Notes: a model not told the origin generated them from the letters alone. A stretch of DNA of 16,994 nucleotides from Catenibacterium mitsuoka_A (GCF_964259225.1 NZ_CAXVKN010000055.1), one strand, 5' to 3'. Shown: positions 1-7,196, counted from the stretch's first letter. Numbers and translations: made by a program.

Positions 1-81
1 TATCTTTCTTCTGAAGAACTATTTCTTAACGAACTAGCTAAACTTAATGTAACTGGTAATACTATTTTCTATAAAAACTAA
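1..81 (+). CDS. C-terminal 26 residues of an upstream gene (unidentified)
   Basis: Frame 1 is open from the window edge to a TAA at 79-81 and ends in the residues NTIFYKN. The fragment is too short to assign a family. AT-rich codon use fits a real coding tail, and no gene follows until 230. The call could be a chance open frame of 26 codons. Confidence 0.45.
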   Translation, partial: YLSSEELFLNELAKLNVTGNTIFYKN

Positions 82-171
82 CTTATCTTCTTATTTCCAG
101 TTTCTGCTTGCAATTCGGGAAAGAGAAACATTGTGATATCACAACAACTATAGAACTTAACTTTTTTTACC

Positions 172-200
172 TTTAAAAACGTTAATATATTCGATATAAT
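172..200 (+). promoter_or_regulatory. Promoter for the Big2 protein / CpXC operon
   Basis: A perfect -10 TATAAT lies at 195-200, with a TTTAAA -35-like hexamer at 172-177 (17-bp spacer). The SD AAGGTGGG (216-223) and ATG (230) follow at normal distance. The -35 matches the consensus only partly. Confidence 0.55.
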
Positions 201-229
201 GGAAGAGAATTAAAAAAGGTGGGTACAAT

Positions 230-703
230 ATGTCAGATAAACAAAACAGCATGCTTGAAGAAGAAAGAGAACCTCTTTCTAAAGGCTGGATTTTTGCAGG
301 TATTGTTCTTTTTCCACTGATCCCTTTTGTATTAATATATTTTAATAAACATTTAAAGAGGAAAATGAAGATGATTTTAGGTATTGTTTATTTTGTTTTC
401 TTGTTTGGTGTTTATCAATATGCATGTGTTGCACAGGGACCAGTATTAAGTAGTGTGATTATTCCTGATCAGTATGTCACAGTGAAGCAGGGAGAAACAT
501 ACCAGATTCATTACAAGACTGATCCTCAGAAAGTGAAAGTAGAATATACACATTATTCATCTCAATATGCCAATGTGGCAAGTGTTGACCAGAATGGTTT
601 AGTGACAACTATTACACCTGGTAAGACACGTATTACTTTGACTGCAGGAGATAATCATCATACTTATAAGAAGAAGTATCTTACAATCCATGTGATTGAA
701 TAG
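230..703 (+). CDS. Membrane-anchored protein with an extracellular Big2-like Ig domain
   Basis: 157 aa. A charged N-terminus (residues 1-17) precedes two hydrophobic segments, about 19-39 and 47-66, separated by a basic KHLKRKMK turn. This predicts a hairpin in the membrane with the rest outside. Residues about 74-156 look like a bacterial Ig-like group 2 (Big2) domain: a PDQYVTVKQGETYQI opening, then the typical SVDQNGLVTTITPGKTRITLT core. Big2 domains occur in surface and adhesion proteins, but a single copy on a short membrane protein gives no specific function. The start is set by the AAGGTGGG SD six bases upstream. The gene is first in a likely two-gene unit with the CpXC protein, though a terminator hairpin stands between them. 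The membrane and Ig features are clear; the role is unknown. Confidence 0.8.
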   Translation: MSDKQNSMLEEEREPLSKGWIFAGIVLFPLIPFVLIYFNKHLKRKMKMILGIVYFVFLFGVYQYACVAQGPVLSSVIIPDQYVTVKQGETYQIHYKTDPQKVKVEYTHYSSQYANVASVDQNGLVTTITPGKTRITLTAGDNHHTYKKKYLTIHVIE

Positions 704-725
704 AGCGTGTTGACGCTCTTTTTTG
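702..725 (+). terminator. Intrinsic terminator between the Big2 and CpXC genes
   Basis: The stem AGAGCGT (702-708) pairs with ACGCTCT (713-719) around a 4-nt loop and is followed by a T run. The SD of the next gene begins only three bases after it, at 728. The hairpin therefore either attenuates the downstream gene or is read through. Confidence 0.8.
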
Positions 726-739
726 TTAGGAGGATGATT

Positions 740-1930
740 ATGAGAAATAAAGATGTTTATATTATTACATGTTCAAAATGTGATAAAGAGAATAGATATG
801 AAGATTATAGCTGTGTAGGGCCAGATCAAAGAGAAAGTATTATTGATGATTCTATTATGACTTATACTTGTCCGCATTGCGGAGAAAAAACTTTCTTAAA
901 ACATCCTTTGACTTATATAGATCCAGTTCATCATTTTATTGTGCAATATGGACAGGACAAGGAACAGTTCTTTCATGGAGTAGAACAAATTCGTACAACT
1001 CCTCTTTATAAAGATTATATTTTCCGTTATACAGATTCATGGTTAAGTTTCAAAGAGAAGATCATGATTCTAGAGAATGACAGAGACGATCGTTTAATGG
1101 AACTCTATAAGCTCGCATTAAAGAATGAATTAGATGAAGAAGTGCCTTCTTTATTCTTATTTAATAAAGAAGAAGAGAAAGAACTCATGATAGCATTGAA
1201 TCCAAATGGAACACGTGCTTATTTCTTTAATAGAGACTGGTATGATATTAAAGAAGAAGATCCTTATATGAAGAAGATATTAAAGTATGATACAAGTCTT
1301 ATAGTAGATAACTCTTGGGCTGAACGGCTCTATGATTATCGTATTAATGTTTCGTTGTGTGAGGTTCAGACAAAATTACAGGTAAGAACTTATTTGATTC
1401 CTTCTTATGATCATGTAGATGTAGGAGATTATGTTTATGTGATAGAGAATGGTGAGAGAGTATTAGGACAAGTAATGACTAAGAATTTCAAGAATATTGC
1501 GGATGTTCCTGATCATCTTCATTTTATTGAAAAAGCATTACCAATAGAAACTGAGTATGATAAATATATAAAACACGAATATGAAAATTTACTTCCTTTA
1601 AGAGATCAAAGAGTTGAATCATTTTTAGATGTTTTAAATGATTTACGTTTCTATTATTATATAGAAGAAATAGATGAGAATGTATCTAATTATACAATGG
1701 ACATAGATGGGCTTCATTTAATTCCTCTTTATACAGATCAACAAGAAGCCATGGATAAGAAACTAGAGAATGGATATGTGTTAGTTGATTTATTAACAGA
1801 TGTATTAAAGATGACATTTGAAAAAATTGATGGCTATATTATTAATGAGAATAGTTTATTTATATTAGATTCTCACTTTATAGATATGTTCCTTTCTTTT
1901 GCAAGACAGAAAAAGACCGAGATCAATTAA
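740..1930 (+). CDS. CpXC domain protein
   Basis: 396 aa from the ATG at 740, chosen because AGGAGG (728-733) lies six bases upstream. An upstream ATG at 707 sits inside the terminator stem and has no SD. The N-terminal 70 residues match the CpXC domain: two CxxC pairs (C11-x2-C14 and C44-P-H-C47) likely to bind a metal, followed by LTYIDPVHHFIVQY. The rest is acidic and Tyr-rich with no recognised catalytic motif. CpXC proteins occur in Firmicutes and lack an established function. No signal peptide or membrane segment is visible, so it is probably cytoplasmic. The family call is fairly sure; the role is unknown. Confidence 0.82.
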   Translation: MRNKDVYIITCSKCDKENRYEDYSCVGPDQRESIIDDSIMTYTCPHCGEKTFLKHPLTYIDPVHHFIVQYGQDKEQFFHGVEQIRTTPLYKDYIFRYTDSWLSFKEKIMILENDRDDRLMELYKLALKNELDEEVPSLFLFNKEEEKELMIALNPNGTRAYFFNRDWYDIKEEDPYMKKILKYDTSLIVDNSWAERLYDYRINVSLCEVQTKLQVRTYLIPSYDHVDVGDYVYVIENGERVLGQVMTKNFKNIADVPDHLHFIEKALPIETEYDKYIKHEYENLLPLRDQRVESFLDVLNDLRFYYYIEEIDENVSNYTMDIDGLHLIPLYTDQQEAMDKKLENGYVLVDLLTDVLKMTFEKIDGYIINENSLFILDSHFIDMFLSFARQKKTEIN

Positions 1931-1943
1931 GATTTCGGTCTTT
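1912..1943. terminator. Bidirectional terminator between the CpXC and deoR-type genes
   Basis: AAAGACCGA (1912-1920) pairs with TCGGTCTTT (1935-1943). The stem overlaps the last codons of the CpXC gene, and the minus-strand gene stops directly beside it at 1944. The minus strand has the better U-tract (five T after the stem), so the hairpin probably serves both converging genes. Confidence 0.75.
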
Positions 1944-2705
1944 CTAGATGAGTTCTACCTGATGGTCACCCAATAGTTTTAGTTGTGAGTTTTCTAACTC
2001 TTTTTCACATATATAGCCTGTGAAATCATCAAGATTCGCATAAGCATAATTGCCATCCTGATTGAGTTTAACACTTTCTCCGACCATATAGGTTCTTTTA
2101 CTTGCATTGATGGCTGTCTTTTTAGTGAGTCCATCATTTGTTTCATAGGTCGTAACAACATTATTTTCTAAATCAATCCCTACAACACCAATAAATGAGA
2201 TATCAAAACGATATTTTCTAATTAAATGATTTGTGAGCGCGCCGACAAATCCATCTCTTGCTTGATTGAAGTCTCCTCCTAAGAAAATCAGTCTCACTGT
2301 ACTATTTTGTCTATAAAGCTGCATAATATCAATCATATTTGTCACAATAGTGACTGCAATATTCTTTTCAAATATAAGTTTTGCGATTTCTAGATTGATT
2401 GTAGAAATATCTAAGAAGATCACATAGCCTTCCTTTAGTAAATCAACTGCTTTAGAGGCAATGATCTTCTTTTCTTTACTATAGAGTTCTACACGTTGTG
2501 AAACATTTGTATGATGTAAATTAACGCGGGCATTAATTGCACCTCCATGAACTCTTTTAAGTTTTCCAGCTTTTTCTAAGAGTGTGAGGTCTTTACGAAT
2601 ACAATCTTCTGTGACACCAAATGATGAAGCCAGTTCTTTCACAAATACCTGCCCTTCAATATTCAGTTTAGTAATGATTTGTTGGTGACGTTTTTTTTGT
2701 GACAT
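1944..2705 (-). CDS. DeoR/GlpR-family transcriptional repressor
   Basis: 253 aa, the usual family length. The N-terminal winged helix-turn-helix (about residues 5-57) has the family recognition pattern (FGVTEDCIRKDLTLLEKAGKL) followed by the RVHGGA signature. The C-terminal DeoRC sugar-phosphate sensor domain (about 75-235) shows FLDISTIN, TIVTNM, FLGGDF, and GVVGID followed by a later TYETNDG segment. Family members repress sugar-catabolic operons and release DNA on binding a phosphorylated sugar. Unusually there is no catabolic gene beside it: it is alone between a terminator and an IS605-type remnant whose right end runs almost to the ATG. The SD is poor (GAGTGG about ten bases upstream), which may mean the insertion replaced the native leader. 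The target sugar cannot be told. Confidence 0.88.
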   Translation of the reverse strand: MSQKKRHQQIITKLNIEGQVFVKELASSFGVTEDCIRKDLTLLEKAGKLKRVHGGAINARVNLHHTNVSQRVELYSKEKKIIASKAVDLLKEGYVIFLDISTINLEIAKLIFEKNIAVTIVTNMIDIMQLYRQNSTVRLIFLGGDFNQARDGFVGALTNHLIRKYRFDISFIGVVGIDLENNVVTTYETNDGLTKKTAINASKRTYMVGESVKLNQDGNYAYANLDDFTGYICEKELENSQLKLLGDHQVELI

Positions 2706-2715
2706 GTTAGATTGC

Positions 2716-2920
2716 CACTCAAAATGTGATTAAAGATACTCACATCGAGATAATGAAAGTTCTCATGAACATTACTTACTATGGCATCGTGTATGCTTTG
2801 GATTGACCGAAATCATATCTACTCACAAGTTCATGTACACTCCATAGTCATAAATTCCCGAAATAGCCTTCGGTACATACCTACGTTTGCGTTTGTTTAT
2901 GCAACTTCGTAAGTCGTAGC
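2716..2920 (-). ncRNA. Possible omega-RNA / right-end scaffold of the truncated TnpB
   Basis: In IS605 elements the guide (omega) RNA comes from the 3' end of tnpB and the adjoining right end. Here, on the minus strand, the last tnpB codons carry GCTACGACTTACGAAGT (2904-2920). Downstream is a nested hairpin: GTACAT/ATGTAC arms (2873-2878 with 2833-2838) enclosing TTCGG/CCGAA (2869-2873 with 2858-2862). A very similar GCTACGACTT...ACGAAGT motif occurs downstream of the intact tnpB at 12416. Expression and exact ends are not visible from sequence. Confidence 0.35.
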
Positions 2921-3343
2921 ATCTCTCAAATTAAGTGCAGCATTGAAATCTTTGTCTTCGATATAACCACAGTCGCATTTAAAAACTCTATCTGAAAGCT
3001 TTAAATCTTTTTTGATATGTTTACAGCAATGACATGTCTTAGATGATGGGAACCATCTACCGACTATTCGAAGTTCAATTCCGTTCTCCTTGCATTTAGC
3101 TTGAAGCTTTGTCTTAAATTCATAAAACTTCTGCGAAGCAACTGCCTTTGAAAGATGTCTGTTCTTCATCATTCCTGATACGTTTAGATCTTCAATCGTT
3201 ATATAAGATGGCTTGGTTTTCACTATCTCTGCGATTATCTTATTGATGTAACCAGTACGAATATTGTCGATTCTATGATGAAGCTTCTGTATCTTAAGCC
3301 TTTGTTTTTGTATATTTCTTTTTTGAGTGGGCTCTCCTTTCTC
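2897..3343 (-). pseudogene. 5'-truncated TnpB (IS605 OrfB family), canonical RuvC type
   Basis: The open frame runs from after a TAA at 3344-3346 to the stop at 2897, about 148 codons, where an intact TnpB has roughly 370-420. It starts mid-protein in the basic helix QKLHHRIDNIRTGYI that normally follows RuvC-I. It keeps RuvC-II with its catalytic Glu (ITIEDLNVSGM), the four-cysteine ribbon (SKTCHCCKH ... FKCDCGY) and RuvC-III with its Asp (EDKDFNAALNL). RuvC-I and the whole N-terminal half are missing, so it cannot cleave DNA. A GTG at 3221-3223 could start a 108-residue product but has no SD. This is a decayed element lying between deoR and another broken gene. Confidence 0.85.
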
Positions 3344-3357
3344 TTAAGTTTAAAGAA

Positions 3358-3384
3358 ATAAAGCTCTGCGTTGCAGAGCTTTAT
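3358..3384. terminator. Terminator at the end of the repeat-disrupted unknown gene
   Basis: A 12-bp perfect stem, ATAAAGCTCTGC (3358-3369) with GCAGAGCTTTAT (3373-3384), surrounds a 3-nt GTT loop. It overlaps the minus-strand stop codon at 3381-3383. T-rich tracts flank both sides, so it can act in either direction. Confidence 0.78.
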
Positions 3385-3968
3385 TTTAATTTTAATGTCT
3401 GCAGAATAAGTGCAAGGTCATCATTTGTTAAATTGCAGTTGTTGATTACGTTTTCCAGTCTATCACACTGTTCTCCGTCACCGATGATTTCAAAGCGACT
3501 GCGCCAGATTGTTGGTAAAATTCTATCGTCATTGTCAGGGTCAATATTACAGAATGACCGTGTCATGTATTCATAGGCGATAGGATTGACATCCGGTTTA
3601 AAGAAAGTACAAAGACGATTGAATAACCATTCCGGGTCGATGTTGGAGATGAAACCGTCATATCCGTTTGCTCGAATATTATCTTCGAATCCAGCCTGAA
3701 TGAAAGCTTTCCGGCACTGTTCCTGATATGGTCGATATTTTTTACGAAGTTCAGGATTACGCTGGATGTCTTTAGCTTTGATGCATTTAAAGTCAACATC
3801 TGGATGTTCCACATCTAAGAAATGACAGAATGTATTAATCAATTTAATGGGAACAAAGGTCAAAGATTCTTTGTCTGTAAATTTTAAGTAATGACACAAT
3901 TAATGATTATTACAGGGAACAAAGGTCAAAGATTCTTTGTCTGTAAATTTTATGTTATCAAGTACCAT
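3381..3968 (-). pseudogene. Unknown gene interrupted by an in-frame stop inside a direct-repeat insertion
   Basis: A good SD (AAAGGAG, 3978-3984) and ATG at 3968 begin a frame that reads MVLDNIKFTDKESLTFVP, then CNNH and a TAA (3900-3902). The same frame continues directly as 172 open codons that restart with LKFTDKESLTFVP and then IKLINTFCHFLDVE. A 38-bp segment is present twice, 66 bp apart (22 codons), which inserts the stop while keeping frame. Removing one unit would give an intact protein of about 172 aa. The only start for the downstream part is a TTG right after the TAA, without an SD. The protein is soluble, rich in Asp/Asn and aromatic residues, with several Cys; I do not recognise a family. 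It may be dead, phase-variable or misassembled. Confidence 0.6.
3849..3952. repeat. 38-bp perfect direct repeat, period 66 bp
   Basis: 3849-3886 and 3915-3952 are identical over 38 bases, separated by 28 bases. Both lie in the same reading frame of the minus-strand gene and encode the residues KFTDKESLTFVP. The 28-bp spacer holds the in-frame TAA. Confidence 0.93.
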
Positions 3969-3994
3969 AAAAAAATGCTCCTTTCTGAGTGTAA

Positions 3995-4090
3995 TTATTT
4001 TCTGATAATTTGATTATACAATACACATCTCCAGAATAGAAGATGTGTGTTATAAGATAAATTATAATTTGTGATATTTGTTGTGTTCAT
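3995..4090 (-). CDS. Possible 31-aa small ORF upstream of the disrupted gene
   Basis: ATG at 4088-4090, with AAAGGAG eight bases upstream (4100-4106), opens a 31-codon frame rich in Asn and Thr that ends at TAA 3995-3997, 26 bases before the next ATG at 3968. No similarity is recognised. It could be a leader peptide or a chance frame; the strong, well-spaced SD is the only positive evidence. Confidence 0.3.
   Translation of the reverse strand: MNTTNITNYNLSYNTHLLFWRCVLYNQIIRK
4013..4048 (-). promoter_or_regulatory. Possible promoter with an overlapping inverted repeat
   Basis: On the minus strand a TATAAT (4013-4018) precedes the SD of the disrupted gene by about 30 bases. The place where a -35 would fall is covered by an 8-bp inverted repeat, ACACATCT (4023-4030) and AGATGTGT (4041-4048), with a 10-nt loop. 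This is the layout of a repressor operator, but no -35 consensus is visible. Confidence 0.35.
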
Positions 4091-4146
4091 TTTAACGCTC
4101 TCCTTTGAGGGGATTTGAACACATTTAATCACAACAGTCTATATAT

Positions 4147-4620
4147 TTAGTTACTTACATTTTCTCCTTTAAAATGATTTTTTCCTGTCACCTGATTTAA
4201 TGTGATCTTATAAATATAGCATGTATCTATATAATCCTTATTATAAGGATATGTTTCATAGCCGCAATGAGTCAAGATAGACTCCATTGCTTCATCATAA
4301 GATTCATGAGAGACAGGTTCAACAATACCTTTACCTATAATAGATGAATAAGAATTAGATACAGTCTTATCTGGTTTACAAAAATATTCATATAGTGTTT
4401 CTGCCTGTATGCCTACATGAGGATTCTCTTTGATCAGGCGAGTCATCTTTCCTTCTCTAGGTGTATAAATATAAAGTACTATTTTATCTTTATCATCACC
4501 TATTCCAAAGTTCATTGGAACGATATAAGGATATTCGTCGTCTTGGAATGCAATATGTAATGTATCAAAATGATGAAGCATCTCCCTTAACTGCTTTAAG
4601 TCTACTACTGTTTCTGACAT
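4147..4620 (-). CDS. PNPOx-like FMN-binding split-barrel protein
   Basis: 157 aa. The order of elements matches pyridoxamine-5'-phosphate-oxidase-related, NimA-like proteins: an N-terminal helix, then HIAFQDDEYPYIVPMNFGI (first barrel strands), KIVLYIYTPREGKMTRLIKENPHVGIQ, a GKGIVEPV strand, and a C-terminal IYKITLNQVTGKNH strand. Such proteins bind FMN (some bind heme) as dimers and are often annotated as flavin-nucleotide-binding or 5-nitroimidazole-resistance proteins. The true substrate here is unknown. The SD is AAGGGGAG just before ATG 4620. The yhhN-type gene upstream ends 33 bases away on the same strand, so the two are probably co-transcribed. No clear terminator follows it. Confidence 0.8.
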   Translation of the reverse strand: MSETVVDLKQLREMLHHFDTLHIAFQDDEYPYIVPMNFGIGDDKDKIVLYIYTPREGKMTRLIKENPHVGIQAETLYEYFCKPDKTVSNSYSSIIGKGIVEPVSHESYDEAMESILTHCGYETYPYNKDYIDTCYIYKITLNQVTGKNHFKGENVSN

Positions 4621-4653
4621 TTCTCTCTCCCCTTTTGTATCTATTTTAACACA

Positions 4654-5259
4654 TTAGAGGAAGAAAAAACTGTAAGCGGTTAAAAATATTCCAAAATAAT
4701 AGAAGAAAATATTTAATATTCCTAATATTTGTATCTTATTTACCTTATAGAACGCTAATAGAATATCAGATATGAGATAGAGAATAAGCCCTATAGCCAT
4801 CATAATAAAGCTAAGAGTATTGAGAGTGAAAGCTGTCAAAATAGCTTTTGTAGTAAGCCAGACTAACGCAAATATATAGCTAGTCAGTTCTGTTTTATAG
4901 GTTGAGAGATCTACAATCTTATAGTAAGCAAGTATTTCTAGAAGAATCATAGCACATACAGGAACAATTAATTCTATATATGTAAATGGTTCAAAGTGAT
5001 AATAGAAGAATAAGAAGGCTATATCACCAATTAGGAATGCATTAAGACCATATCTAAATAGTTCCTTCTTACATAAGAGTATGTCTCCAATCATATAGCC
5101 TAGTAATGCTGGAAGTATAAGAAGAAATAGTTTTGTTTGATGAGAGAAATAAGCCGTGAGGATAAAACCTAATGAGCATAAACCTTTTGTATAGATGTGA
5201 TAATGTGTACGCCATGTACATGCCATTATCAGAAATAATAGAATAAATAATACTATCAT
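4654..5259 (-). CDS. YhhN-family membrane protein (lysoplasmalogenase-like)
   Basis: 201 aa, nearly all hydrophobic, with about seven to eight membrane segments. It has the YhhN layout: KGLCSLGFILTAYF, then GYMIGDILL and GDIAFLFFYYHF with conserved membrane Asp residues, and a C-terminal LYLISDILLAFYKV followed by FYYFGIFLTAYSF. The family includes TMEM86-type lysoplasmalogenases, which hydrolyse the vinyl-ether bond of lysoplasmalogens. Bacterial members are mostly uncharacterised, so the reaction is an inference. The start ATG at 5259 is chosen because AGAAAGGA stands just before it; an upstream GTG at 5289 would put that SD inside the gene. It leads a probable operon with the PNPOx-like gene and is divergent from the HAD phosphatase. 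Confidence 0.75.
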   Translation of the reverse strand: MIVLFILLFLIMACTWRTHYHIYTKGLCSLGFILTAYFSHQTKLFLLILPALLGYMIGDILLCKKELFRYGLNAFLIGDIAFLFFYYHFEPFTYIELIVPVCAMILLEILAYYKIVDLSTYKTELTSYIFALVWLTTKAILTAFTLNTLSFIMMAIGLILYLISDILLAFYKVNKIQILGILNIFFYYFGIFLTAYSFFFL

Positions 5260-5336
5260 AATAATTTCCTTTCTGAAATAGTCTACCACAATTCAATGAT
5301 GTGTGCTATAGTTGTTCACAAAGGGGGAAAAGACAA

Positions 5337-6155
5337 ATGATCAAATTAATTGCGACAGATATGGATGGAACATTCCTAGATAATAAGAAGCAGTTTGATA
5401 AGTCTTTTATTGATTTATTTTTTGAGATGAAGGAACAGGGTGTACTGTTTGTAGCTGCAAGTGGTAATCAGTATGCCAGACTTTACCAGAAGTTTTTACC
5501 AATGAGTGAGGATATGTATTTTATTGCAGATGGAGGCAGTTATATTGCGAAGGGTCCAAATACATTAGAAGTATTTGATATGGACCGTAAGAAAGCATTT
5601 CTTGCAATAGAGAGAGTAAAGGAACATTATCCTGATTTTAAGATTGTAGTAGCCGGTGAGAAATACGCTTATGCAAGAAAGAAGGATCATCTTACTAAAG
5701 AACTGACTACTTATTATTGTTCAAATAAGTTAATTGATGATTTTGATGAAATTGATGAACCTATTACTAAGATTGCGATACTTGATCCTAGTGGAGATAT
5801 TAAGAATAATGCAGGAGATATTACTTCTATCTTACCTAGTGGGTTACAGATTATTACATCTGGTAATGAATGGATGGATATTCAAAGAGATGGTGTAAAT
5901 AAGGGGCTTGGTATGCGTTATATTCAAGAACATGAAAATATTTCTAGAGATGAATGTCTCGCATTTGGTGATCAGATGAATGATTATGCTTTATTAAAGT
6001 CTGTGAAGTATGGTTTTGCGATGGAGAATGCAGTAGATGAAATCAAGAAACTTGCTTATGGTATTACTGATTCTAATGAAGATCAGGGATGCTTAAAGAT
6101 TATTAAAAAAGCGCTTAGAAAAAATAAAGAACAGGCCGCTAACGACCTGCTTTAA
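5337..6155 (+). CDS. Cof-type HAD-IIB hydrolase (sugar/nucleotide phosphatase)
   Basis: 272 aa, the usual length. Motif I is at the N-terminus (IATDMDGTFLD: nucleophile and acid Asp in DxD), motif II is the SGN of VAASGNQYARL, the motif III Lys is in EPITKIAIL, and motif IV is AFGDQMNDYALL followed by FAMENAVDEIKK. The insertion between motifs II and III is the type IIB cap. Family members dephosphorylate sugar phosphates, PLP or FMN; the substrate is not readable. The start at 5337 is set by AAGGGGG nine bases upstream. The 3' end overlaps the convergent 2H-kinase gene by 17 bases, with a hairpin in the overlap. Confidence 0.88.
   Translation: MIKLIATDMDGTFLDNKKQFDKSFIDLFFEMKEQGVLFVAASGNQYARLYQKFLPMSEDMYFIADGGSYIAKGPNTLEVFDMDRKKAFLAIERVKEHYPDFKIVVAGEKYAYARKKDHLTKELTTYYCSNKLIDDFDEIDEPITKIAILDPSGDIKNNAGDITSILPSGLQIITSGNEWMDIQRDGVNKGLGMRYIQEHENISRDECLAFGDQMNDYALLKSVKYGFAMENAVDEIKKLAYGITDSNEDQGCLKIIKKALRKNKEQAANDLL
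6131..6153. terminator. Bidirectional hairpin in the overlap of convergent genes
   Basis: ACAGG ... CCTGC arms with an inner CG/CG pair around CTAA lie across both stop codons (6139-6141 minus, 6153-6155 plus) and are flanked by AT-rich DNA. The stem has one mismatch (C/A), so it is a weaker terminator than the others in the window. Confidence 0.5.
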
Positions 6156-7179
6156 AATAGAAATCACAATGATTTTGGATATCAAATGAAGAAAAGTATT
6201 TTTCTTCTAATGGTATCCATTTTTTTATAAACATATCAAGAGCTTCTTTTCCATTTCTTTTTTCTATACGCTTGAGTCTGAGTGTTTCATCTATATCTAC
6301 AAATATAGAAAGATCATAAGCATCTGTTAATTCAGGATGACATGAATAAGACCCTTCTATGATATTAATAGATTTATAAGAGTATAAGGTTCCTTCACTT
6401 ATAGACATTGTGGAACAATCAAAAGGACGATAAAGGACATCCTGATGATGTTGAAGTGGTTCTAATACTTCTTTCTTAAATCTTTCTCTATCCACATTAC
6501 CACCTGGTTCATTATAGCGTTCTTGTGTACGCTGATATTCCTGAAGATAGAAGTCATCCATATGAAATATATGACAATCAAAATATGCTTTTAATTTATT
6601 TGCAAGAGTTGTTTTCCCACTTCCACATCTTCCATCTATCGCGATAGTGACATGTCCCTTCTGTTGATATATTTTATTTATCTTCTCTATTAAAGCCTGT
6701 TCATTATAAGGGAGATACTTGAGTCCTTCTTCTAAATAATGAGCCTGTAAGAGTTCTACTTTGATATCTTTAGTAGAGACTTCTTGAAGTGTTCTATCTC
6801 CTTCTTCTGCTTTCCTTAAAATTGTGATATGTGGATAAAAAGGTTTATCATCAAAAGATATATCATGTGTCTTTAATGCTTCTCTTAATGTATTGACATA
6901 TTCGTCTAATACAGGATTATCTTTAATACCCACCCAATAAACCTTCTTGAAATGACCAATACGGTTCAAAGTAATGGTGATTTCAGGAAAAGGAATAGCA
7001 TGAATAATTTCCATAATTTCATCCTGTCTATCTGTTTCACCAAAGAAAGCTAAAGTCATATGTAGATTATCTAGGTCATAATACTTACCTTGAATCCCTT
7101 CTTCCTTTAAAGTATCCATGATTGACATTAATTCTTCTTTAAAAGAAGAATTAAATGTAAGTGCAATAAATTGTCTCAT
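6139..7179 (-). CDS. Fusion: 2H phosphoesterase (ThpR-like RNA 2',3'-cyclic phosphodiesterase) + uridine-kinase-like P-loop domain
   Basis: 346 aa from ATG 7179, which has AGAAAGGA nine bases upstream; the ATG at 7188 overlaps that SD. Residues 1-150 are a ThpR/LigT 2H domain. It starts with MRQFIALTF and has both HxT motifs, H40-M-T42 (NLHMTLAFFG) and H117-I-T119 (FYPHITILRK). Such enzymes open 2',3'-cyclic phosphates on RNA to 2'-phosphates. Residues about 165-346 are a uridine-kinase-like P-loop NTPase: Walker A G183RCGSGKT190, then HMDDFYL, YNEPGGNVDRERF, and a C-terminal RxxKR-type lid region (RLKRIEKRNGKEAL). Both active sites appear intact, and no stop or frameshift lies between them. 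The real kinase substrate is unknown; uridine or an RNA end are both possible. The gene is transcribed toward the HAD gene. Confidence 0.85.
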   Translation of the reverse strand: MRQFIALTFNSSFKEELMSIMDTLKEEGIQGKYYDLDNLHMTLAFFGETDRQDEIMEIIHAIPFPEITITLNRIGHFKKVYWVGIKDNPVLDEYVNTLREALKTHDISFDDKPFYPHITILRKAEEGDRTLQEVSTKDIKVELLQAHYLEEGLKYLPYNEQALIEKINKIYQQKGHVTIAIDGRCGSGKTTLANKLKAYFDCHIFHMDDFYLQEYQRTQERYNEPGGNVDRERFKKEVLEPLQHHQDVLYRPFDCSTMSISEGTLYSYKSINIIEGSYSCHPELTDAYDLSIFVDIDETLRLKRIEKRNGKEALDMFIKKWIPLEEKYFSSFDIQNHCDFYFKAGR

Positions 7180-7196
7180 AAAATTCATCCTTTCTA

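Larger units (their letters stand above)
2715..3343 (-). mobile_element. Remnant of an IS200/IS605-type element (tnpB 3' part plus right end)
   Basis: The C-terminal part of tnpB is followed by about 180 bases of structured non-coding DNA reaching the deoR start. No tnpA (Y1 transposase) and no 5' half of tnpB are present. The boundaries are approximate: the left limit is where homology to TnpB stops at an in-frame TAA (3344-3346), and the right limit is inferred from the deoR ATG. The element cannot move by itself. Confidence 0.6.

Noticed and set aside
707..739. Upstream ATG at 707 for the CpXC protein, adding 11 residues
   Set aside because: It lies inside the terminator stem and has no SD; AGGAGG at 728-733 fits ATG 740.
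2897..3223. The TnpB remnant as a TldR-like domesticated regulator
   Set aside because: The whole N-terminal half, including the RNA/DNA-recognition part and RuvC-I, is missing, and no start with an SD is present; decay is simpler.
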